In this document: positions 14,005-18,796 of the stretch, one piece after another
Position numbering within the stretch: the stretch's first letter is position 1
Layout: each line of letters opens with the position of its first letter
Assembly: GCA_030040035.1 (NCBI GenBank)
Contig: JASHUJ010000102.1
Coordinates: forward strand, 1-18,796
DNA from: Thermoplasmata archaeon
GTDB lineage: Archaea; Thermoplasmatota; Thermoplasmata; Lutacidiplasmatales; UBA184
DNA: 18,796 bases
Direction of reading: 5' to 3'
Translations under genes and position numbers: made by a program
The notes under the pieces: model-generated
Databases searched by the model: none
What the model was told of the DNA's origin: nothing
What the model saw: the letters and a program-made list of their open reading frames with translations, nothing else

Positions 14005-14910
14005 ATGTCCACACCCGGCCCCTCCCCGCTCTCCGCCCGGACCGCCGTCGTCACCGGTGGCTCGTCCGGGATCGGGCTCGAGACCGTGCGGGGCCTCGCA
14101 CGCCTCGGCGCGTCGGTCGTGCTGGTCGGCCGGGGCGAGGAACGGTCGCGGGAGATCGCCCGGAACCTCGCGGGGGAGACCGGGAACCCGTCGATCGCCT
14201 CCGTCGGCGTTCGCGATCTCGGCCTCCTCTCCGAGACGCGGACGCTCGCGTCGCGACTCCTGGCGGAGTGCCCGCGGATCGACATCCTGGTCAACAACGC
14301 CGGCGCGTACTTCCGCCGTCGAGAGACGACCTCGGAGGGCCACGAACGTACCTTCGCGCTCAATGTCCTCTCGCCGTTCCTGCTCACGTCGCTGCTCGCT
14401 CCCCGGATCGAGGCGAGCGCCCCCGCGCGGATCGTCAATGTGAGCTCGATGGCCCATCGGCGGCGCACCGTCGACTTCGACCATCTCGAGGGGCCCGCGA
14501 ACTGGGGAAGCGGGTTCCAGGTGTACGGCGCGTCGAAGCTTGAGCTCCTCCTCCTGACCCGCGAGTTCGCCCGCCGGTTCGCCGGGCGCGGGGTCACGGT
14601 GAACGCCGTGCATCCCGGGTTCGTGCACTCGGGGTTTGGCCAGAACAATCCAGGCGGTACGGCCACGGCGATCCGGTTGTTCGGGCGAGTGTTCGGACGG
14701 AGCGTGGAGGCCGGCGCGGTGACCCCGATCTATGCTGCCGCCGATCCGTCGATCGCGGGCGTCACCGGTGCCTACTTCACGGACCATCGGGTCGATCCGG
14801 GTTCGCGGGCTTCTCAGGATCTCGGGGTCGCCCGCCGATTGTACGACGCGTGCCGGGATATGACTGGCGCCCCCGAGGTGGTCGGCCTTGTCGCGGGCTC
14901 GGCCGCCTAG
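14005..14910 (+). CDS. Short-chain dehydrogenase/reductase (retinol-dehydrogenase/WWOX-like)
   Basis: This 301-aa NAD(P)-dependent oxidoreductase has a Rossmann fold. It carries the cofactor loop TGGSSGIG (17-24), VGRGEER at the end of strand 2 (an Arg that suggests NADP), NNAG (97-100), the catalytic Ser in NVSSM (147/148), and YGASK (Tyr174, Lys178). The HPGFVHSGF segment after the sixth strand is typical of the retinol-dehydrogenase/WWOX subgroup, which acts on hydrophobic alcohols and ketones, but the substrate is not determined. A weak CCTAAG element at 13970-13975 lies about 27 nt upstream of about 14000 and may allow a nearly leaderless start at 14005. It lies 61 nt after the comA fusion gene in the same direction, so a role in sulfolactate oxidation is conceivable but unproven. 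Confidence 0.87.
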   Translation: MSTPGPSPLSARTAVVTGGSSGIGLETVRGLARLGASVVLVGRGEERSREIARNLAGETGNPSIASVGVRDLGLLSETRTLASRLLAECPRIDILVNNAGAYFRRRETTSEGHERTFALNVLSPFLLTSLLAPRIEASAPARIVNVSSMAHRRRTVDFDHLEGPANWGSGFQVYGASKLELLLLTREFARRFAGRGVTVNAVHPGFVHSGFGQNNPGGTATAIRLFGRVFGRSVEAGAVTPIYAAADPSIAGVTGAYFTDHRVDPGSRASQDLGVARRLYDACRDMTGAPEVVGLVAGSAA

Positions 14911-15000
14911 ATTCCATTCGTCCGGCCCGGAAGCTCCGTCGAGGGGCCGACGCGCGACTCGGGGACGAACCCTTTGAACCCGCGCGTATCCGAGGGGGCC

Positions 15001-15007
15001 GGAGGGG
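15001..15007 (+). promoter_or_regulatory. Shine-Dalgarno site that fixes the treS start
   Basis: GGAGGGG lies 8 nt before the ATG at 15016. It favours that start over the in-frame TTG at 14974, which also falls inside a TATA-like CTTTGAA element (14972-14978). Confidence 0.45.
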
Positions 15008-15015
15008 TCGACACG

Positions 15016-16716
15016 ATGGTCGCGGAACGGGGCTTGCGCGAGGGGGCTTGGTTCCGCAGTGCCGTGTTCTACGAGATCCCCGTGCGCTCGTTCTACGATT
15101 CGAACGGGGACGGCATCGGAGACCTGAGCGGCGTCACCGCGAAGCTCGACTACCTATCCGAACTCGGCGTCGGAGCGATCTGGCTCCTCCCGTTTTTCCG
15201 GTCGGCGTGGCGCGACGAGGGGTACGACATCGTCGATCACTACGAGATCGATCCCAGCCTCGGGACGATCGAGGACCTCGACCGGCTCGTCGCGGAGGCG
15301 CATGCCCGGGGGATCCGGGTGCTCGGAGATCTCGTGACGAATCACGTCTCGATCGACCACCGGTGGTTCCAGGAGGCTCGAAAGGATCGAGCGTCGCCGT
15401 ACCGGAACTGGTTCCTCTGGTCCGACTCCGGCAAGGAGTTCTCCCGGACGCGAGTGATCTTCCGCGATCTCGAGCCGTCCAACTGGGCCTGGGACGACGC
15501 GGCGGGCCAGTACTACTTCCACCGCTTCTACGCGACCCAGCCCGACCTCAACTACGACGAGCCGGCAGTGCGGGCCGAGATGTTCCGCGTTGCCCGGTTC
15601 TGGCTCGGCCACGGGCTCGACGGGTTCCGGTGCGACGCGGTGCCCTATCTCTTCAAGCGGGAGGGAACGCGGTGCCAGAGCCTCCCCGAGGTGCACCAGT
15701 TCTTCCGGGAGCTCCGCGCGATCCTCGACGCGGAGTTCCCGGGCACGGTGCTCGTCGCCGAAGCCAACCAGTCGGTGCCCGAGACCGTCCAGTACTTCGG
15801 CGACGGGCGCGAGTTTCCGATGGTGATGCACTTCCCGCTCATGCCGAACCTCTACCTCGCGCTCGCCGAGCAGGACCCGCGGCGGCTCCGGCACGTCCTC
15901 CAGGCGACCCTGCCGGCTCCGCCGGGGTGCGGCTGGGCCTACTTCCTGCGCAATCACGACGAAGTGACGCTCGAGCAGGTCAGTGACGACGAGCGCGAGA
16001 TGTTCCTCTGGATCTACGGCCGCCACCCGAAGACGGTCCTCAACGGCGGGGTGCGGCGACGCCTCGCCCCGATGCTCGACGGCGAGGACGGCAATGTCGT
16101 CCTGATGACCGCCCTGATCCTCAGCCTCCCCGGCGCCCCGTTCCTCTACTACGGTGACGAGATCGGGATGGGCGACCGGCTCGACCTCCCCGATCGCGAT
16201 GGCGTCCGCACTCCGATGCAGTGGACCGGGGAGGCGAACGCCGGATTCTCGACGCTGCCCCCCGAGCGTCTCCTGCGACCGCCGGTCGAGGACGCCCCCT
16301 ATGCCCCCGCGGCCCGGAACGTCGCCGATCAGCGAACGCGCCCCGACTCGCTCTTCCACCGCATCCAAGAGCTGATCCGAGTGCGTTCGGCGCACGTCGA
16401 GGAGTTCGGCTCGGAGGGCCTGCTGGCCGAGGATGTCCGGGTCCCCGGCGTCTTCGCGTTCTGGCGCGAGCAGGCTCCCGCGCGCGTGCTGTGTCTGTAC
16501 AATCTCTCCCGAGCGGCGGTGTCGGGATCGATCCCCCTCTCGCCGGAGTTGCGCGCCGCGCCGGTACCGATCGCCGGCGAAGTTGCCCTCGAGCGATCGG
16601 AATCGACGCTCCGCTACTCGCTCTTGGGCCGCCGCTTTGCTTGGGTCCGCTTCGTTCGGCCGGTCCTGGGGGCGCCGAACGCTCCGTCCGCGGTCTCCGG
16701 CTCGGAAAGTGGATGA
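15016..16716 (+). CDS. treS: Trehalose synthase (maltose alpha-D-glucosyltransferase), GH13
   Basis: This 566-aa cytosolic enzyme converts maltose and trehalose into each other. All GH13 motifs are present: DLVTNH (105-110), GFRCDAVPY with nucleophile Asp207, VAEANQS with acid/base Glu249, and FLRNHDE with Asp315. The TreS-specific DAVPYLFKREGT stretch, the opening SAVFYEIPVRSFYDSNGDGIGD, and the NVADQ segment before the C-terminal beta domain separate it from other alpha-amylases. The length matches single-domain TreS; no maltokinase domain is fused. Start is ATG 15016, supported by the SD site. The gene follows the dehydrogenase with a 105-nt gap and probably has its own promoter. Trehalose would serve as a stress protectant or carbon reserve. 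TreS is known in the acidophilic archaeon Picrophilus, so its presence in Thermoplasmatota is not unusual. Confidence 0.93.
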   Translation: MVAERGLREGAWFRSAVFYEIPVRSFYDSNGDGIGDLSGVTAKLDYLSELGVGAIWLLPFFRSAWRDEGYDIVDHYEIDPSLGTIEDLDRLVAEAHARGIRVLGDLVTNHVSIDHRWFQEARKDRASPYRNWFLWSDSGKEFSRTRVIFRDLEPSNWAWDDAAGQYYFHRFYATQPDLNYDEPAVRAEMFRVARFWLGHGLDGFRCDAVPYLFKREGTRCQSLPEVHQFFRELRAILDAEFPGTVLVAEANQSVPETVQYFGDGREFPMVMHFPLMPNLYLALAEQDPRRLRHVLQATLPAPPGCGWAYFLRNHDEVTLEQVSDDEREMFLWIYGRHPKTVLNGGVRRRLAPMLDGEDGNVVLMTALILSLPGAPFLYYGDEIGMGDRLDLPDRDGVRTPMQWTGEANAGFSTLPPERLLRPPVEDAPYAPAARNVADQRTRPDSLFHRIQELIRVRSAHVEEFGSEGLLAEDVRVPGVFAFWREQAPARVLCLYNLSRAAVSGSIPLSPELRAAPVPIAGEVALERSESTLRYSLLGRRFAWVRFVRPVLGAPNAPSAVSGSESG

Positions 16717-16989
16717 ACTTGCGACTCGCGCCCGAGGACCCGATCGAAGGCGCGTCCCGACTCCGGGTCAATTTCGAGGGCGGGCTCGCGAGGGTGACGG
16801 CGCCGGAGAACCCCGTCCCCTCGGCGGGTCGGGCGGCTCAAGGTTACGAGCGCGGGCCGGGTCCCCGGGCCACCGGCGAGGATTTTCGCGGGAACCGGAG
16901 AGGACCCGCCCGCTAGCAGGCCGAGATCCGCTCCAGTCGCGGACGCGATCCAAAACTGCAACGAGTTCGCCCGAGTCACCCCGGGTCGT
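16717..16989. other. Intergenic region between treS and the IS element
   Basis: This 273-bp GC-rich gap lies between convergent genes. I found no promoter, T-rich terminator, tRNA fold or credible small gene in it. Confidence 0.5.
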
Positions 16990-17015
16990 GTCGTCCCATT
17001 AATTCGACAATGTAT
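16990..17015. repeat. Left terminal inverted repeat of the IS630-type element
   Basis: It starts GTCGTCCCATTAATTCGACA and pairs with the reverse complement of 17997-18022 (GTTGACCCGTTAGTCCAATA). The transposase stop codon (16999-17001) lies inside this repeat. Confidence 0.55.
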
Positions 17016-17970
17016 GGCCCGTTCTCCGGACGGATCGGTGGATCTCTTCCGAGGTGGTCGTCCAGACGAACGGGGCGGCGGGTCCCGGGTGCGACCGATA
17101 GTGCTCGCGGACGGCGTGCCGGAGCCGTTGGGCGCTGCCGGACTCTCCGGAACGCGGCCGACCCCGGGAGATGTCCGCCACCAGGCGATCGATGAGTGTC
17201 GAACCGGTGCGGTCGAGCGGCAGATAGTGGAGGTGGACCCGGGGATGCTGTCGCAACCACCGGTCGAGCTCGGGCGAAACGGGGGCCACCCGATGATCCA
17301 GCAGCAGGTGCACGTCGAGCAGGGCCGGGGTCTCCCGGTCCACGATCTGCAGGAAGGCGCGAAACTCGATTCCCCGCTGACGGCGCCGTAGTTGCTCGAG
17401 CGGTTGGGAGTTCCGAGGTCTTAGCCCGCCCGATCCGATCGTTTCGTCCGTGGAGAACGCGACGGCCCGCTCCGGCGGGTTGAGGTAGACCCCCACGAGA
17501 TCGGTCACGTTTTCGAGGAAGCGCATCCCACCCTCCCGCGGGACCGGGCGGGGTCCCCGATACGGGCTGATTCCGCGGCTTTGCCAGATGCGCTGGATGG
17601 TGGACTTGCTCACGCCCACCTCCCGGGCGAGACGGCGCGTGGACCACGCGGGGGAGGAACCGGCGGTCGCCGCGGACCGGATGATGAGCCCGACCTTGGC
17701 ATCGGGCACCATCGGGGGTCGACCGGGTCGGGGCGCGTCCCAGAGGATGCCGGCCGTTCCGTGGAGTAGGAAGCGCTTCCGCCATCGCGCGACCGTGCCC
17801 GGGTCGGTGCCGAGCTCTCGCGCGATCTCCTGGTTGCGTACCTCGTCGGCCGCCCGGAGGACGATCTCGATTCGGCGGCGCAATCGAGTCGGCGTGCGGG
17901 AGGCCTCCGCGATCCCGACCAACCTCCGCCGCTCGCGGGCGGGGAGATGCACGGACGGCGCGCGACGCAC
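16999..17970 (-). CDS. IS630-family transposase, frame intact but catalytic region eroded
   Basis: The 323-aa protein has two N-terminal helix-turn-helix units (about 43-68, RNQEIARELGTDPGTVARWR; about 112-133, RRLAREVGVSKSTIQRIW), then a DDE-type RNase H-like core. The acidic positions are Asp175 (FSTDE), Asp225 (LLLDH) and Asp261 (LIDRL). In IS630 relatives the second and third motifs usually read as LDN-x4-HK and SWLNQVE. Here they are DHRVAPV and GSTLIDR, so the Asn, His and Trp are lost and the final Glu is Asp, although the 36-residue spacing is exact. About 30 residues expected between the first and second Asp seem to be missing. The C-terminal PFVWTTTSEEI box is kept. The comparison uses my memory of the family consensus. 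The protein is probably inactive for transposition. Retention of an open frame means recent decay, a divergent clade, or reuse as a DNA-binding protein. Confidence 0.8.
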   Translation of the reverse strand: MRRAPSVHLPARERRRLVGIAEASRTPTRLRRRIEIVLRAADEVRNQEIARELGTDPGTVARWRKRFLLHGTAGILWDAPRPGRPPMVPDAKVGLIIRSAATAGSSPAWSTRRLAREVGVSKSTIQRIWQSRGISPYRGPRPVPREGGMRFLENVTDLVGVYLNPPERAVAFSTDETIGSGGLRPRNSQPLEQLRRRQRGIEFRAFLQIVDRETPALLDVHLLLDHRVAPVSPELDRWLRQHPRVHLHYLPLDRTGSTLIDRLVADISRGRPRSGESGSAQRLRHAVREHYRSHPGPAAPFVWTTTSEEIHRSVRRTGHTLSN

Positions 17971-17996
17971 GGAAGGGGCAAGTGCGACGGTTTCAG

Positions 17997-18022
17997 ATAA
18001 ACTATTGGACTAACGGGTCAAC
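17997..18022. repeat. Right terminal inverted repeat of the IS630-type element
   Basis: Its reverse complement begins GTTGACCCGTTAGTCC and ends in TTTAT. The TTTAT (17997-18001) also serves as the likely TATA box of the transposase gene, about 26 nt before the leaderless GTG at 17970. Confidence 0.55.
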
Positions 18023-18030
18023 TACCGGTC

Positions 18031-18036
18031 TTATAT
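18031..18036 (+). promoter_or_regulatory. TATA box of the leader-ORF/pstS transcript
   Basis: TTATAT is centred 26-27 nt before 18060, so transcription should start on the A of the ATG at 18060. It begins only 9 bp from the right end of the IS element, so the upstream promoter context is now IS sequence. Confidence 0.6.
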
Positions 18037-18059
18037 TCGACTACGAAGCACTCGTGGAC

Positions 18060-18194
18060 ATGGCCGAACGAACTGCGCGAGGCGCTGGTCTGGGTGCCCG
18101 CTTCGCTGCCCGTCCTCGGGTCGAGGACGCTCGGAGCGCTCCCGCGCCGAAGGACCGAACCGTCGAAGACGGGTCGAGAGCGGAGGGCCCGTGA
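18060..18194 (+). CDS. Possible 44-aa leader ORF upstream of and overlapping pstS
   Basis: The ATG coincides with the transcription start predicted from the TATA box, and the stop (TGA 18192-18194) overlaps the pstS start as GTGA. The peptide (MAERTARGAGLGARFAARPR...) is rich in Arg and Ala, has no hydrophobic helix and matches no family known to me. It may exist mainly to deliver ribosomes to pstS, because no in-frame ATG, GTG or TTG lies between the promoter and the pstS GTG. It could encode a functional basic microprotein, or it could be an accident of GC-rich sequence with the pstS start being non-canonical. Confidence 0.4.
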   Translation: MAERTARGAGLGARFAARPRVEDARSAPAPKDRTVEDGSRAEGP

Positions 18195-18796
18195 GCGGCA
18201 CGCCCGCCCCGCCCGCCGGGTCGTCGCCGGGCTCTCCCGAGCCCACCCCGGCGCCGGAGAGTCCGGCACCGAAGCCGGTGGTCCGCCGGAGCACCGGTCG
18301 GCGCAACCTCGCGATCATCGCGGTGGTCGTCATCGTGATCATCGTGGCCGCGACGCTCGCGGTCGGGGTCCAGCAGAAGTGGTTCTCTTCGGGTACGACC
18401 ACGAGCACCTCGTGCGCCAAGGGCGTCACGCTCCAGGGCGACGGGGCGCAGTTCGTGTCGCCGCTCATGGACGCGTGGGTCTACGACTTCGCCGGCCAGA
18501 CCGGCGCTCAGGTCAACTACCCCGCCTCAGGTTCCGGCACGGCGATCACTCACTTCTCCGAGAACCCGCCGTTGATCGACTTCGCGGTCGCCGACGAACC
18601 GCTGAACGCCTCGGAGCGGGCCGCGATGCCCTCGCAGCCGTTGACGCTGCCCATCGTCGGCGGAGCGTTGACGATCATCTACAACATCGGCAACGTGCCC
18701 GGCCACCTCAACCTGACCGGCGCCATCCTCACGGACATCTACGACGGTACGATCTCATCGTGGAACAACTCGGCGATCGCGGCGATCAACCCGGGC
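18191..18796 (+). CDS. pstS: Phosphate ABC transporter substrate-binding protein PstS, 3' end outside window
   Basis: The first 202 codons are present. A Pro/Ser/Ala-rich N-terminal segment of about 38 residues ends in a basic RRSTGRRN, followed by a strong hydrophobic helix (40-60, IIAVVVIVIIVAATLAV), so the protein is membrane-anchored by a signal anchor rather than a lipobox. The binding domain then shows PstS hallmarks: LQGDGAQFVSPLMDAWVYDF, the phosphate-binding-loop pattern NYPASGSGTAITHF, FAVADEPL, and GALTIIYNI followed by LTGAILTDIYDGTISSWN. It captures phosphate outside the membrane for a PstCAB transporter, presumably encoded beyond the window. GTG 18191 overlaps the leader ORF by 4 nt. 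The GAGGG at 18183-18187 could act as a weak ribosome-binding site but is only 3 nt from the start. Confidence 0.9.
   Translation, partial: MSGTPAPPAGSSPGSPEPTPAPESPAPKPVVRRSTGRRNLAIIAVVVIVIIVAATLAVGVQQKWFSSGTTTSTSCAKGVTLQGDGAQFVSPLMDAWVYDFAGQTGAQVNYPASGSGTAITHFSENPPLIDFAVADEPLNASERAAMPSQPLTLPIVGGALTIIYNIGNVPGHLNLTGAILTDIYDGTISSWNNSAIAAINPG

Larger units (their letters stand above)
16990..18022 (-). mobile_element. IS630-type insertion sequence with imperfect terminal inverted repeats
   Basis: An element of about 1.03 kb encloses one transposase gene on the minus strand between imperfect terminal repeats at 16990-17015 and 17997-18022 (17 of 26 bases match, and most mismatches are transitions). 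IS630 elements insert at TA. A TA is present just outside the right end (18023-18024) but GT is found at the left end, so the target duplication has decayed or the left edge is misplaced by a few bases. The erosion of repeats and transposase motifs together suggests an old, immobile copy. Confidence 0.65.

Noticed and set aside
15154..16395. Minus-strand open frame of 413 codons opposite treS
   Set aside because: Long antisense frames are expected opposite GC-rich genes. The protein is a low-complexity Arg/Glu/Val shadow, while the plus strand carries every GH13 motif.
1..18796. CRISPR array, toxin-antitoxin pair or defence system
   Set aside because: No regularly spaced direct repeats and no nuclease, helicase or toxin motifs were found. 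The repeated sequence in the window is the protein-level kelch repeat and the IS ends.

Overview
The window looks like a chromosomal segment of a GC-rich (roughly two-thirds G+C by eye) archaeon, most likely a member of the Thermoplasmatota such as the soil or acid-environment lineages. This placement is inferred from gene content and promoter style, not from a marker gene. The archaeal signs are a TrmB-type regulator, a phosphosulfolactate synthase (ComA), a DUF2079 membrane protein, a DPM1-like glycosyltransferase, and promoters with A/T-rich TATA boxes about 26 nt upstream of mostly leaderless start codons.

Layout. Positions 1-806 (minus strand) hold the 5' part of a secreted or membrane-anchored beta-helix protein that runs off the window. 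After a divergent 0.46-kb promoter region come two overlapping genes (1293-3824, 3817-5061) for surface proteins with 12 and 6 kelch repeats, each with an N-terminal export signal and a C-terminal membrane anchor. Next are an orphan secreted 279-aa protein (5431-6270) with its own promoter and T-rich terminator, and a two-gene unit of a DUF2079 GT-C-like membrane protein plus an MtnX-like HAD phosphatase (6532-9650). A TrmB-family regulator follows (9730-10770). Then come a GHMP sugar-phosphate kinase plus DPM1-like GT2 unit (10970-12843), a ComA enzyme fused to a C-terminal winged helix-turn-helix (12942-13943), a short-chain dehydrogenase (14005-14910) and trehalose synthase (15016-16716). 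The right end has a degenerate IS630-type element (about 16990-18022) placed directly upstream of the promoter of a short leader ORF (18060-18194), which overlaps a truncated pstS (18191 to the window end).

Themes. Much of the window concerns the cell surface: secreted sequon-rich beta proteins, a GT-C-like membrane protein, a heptose-kinase-like GHMP protein and a polyprenyl-sugar-type GT2 could all serve surface glycan or glycoprotein construction. This link is inferred from function and proximity only. TreS and PstS are housekeeping or accessory metabolic genes.

The strongest unusual signals are: (1) the ComA-wHTH fusion; (2) a near-identical 17-bp dyad motif at two promoters 9 kb apart, that of the TrmB regulator and that of the beta-helix gene, suggesting a small regulon with autoregulation; (3) a 44-codon leaderless ORF that captures the apparent pstS promoter and overlaps pstS by GTGA; and (4) an IS630 transposase with an intact frame but eroded catalytic motifs. 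No tRNA, rRNA or CRISPR array was recognised.
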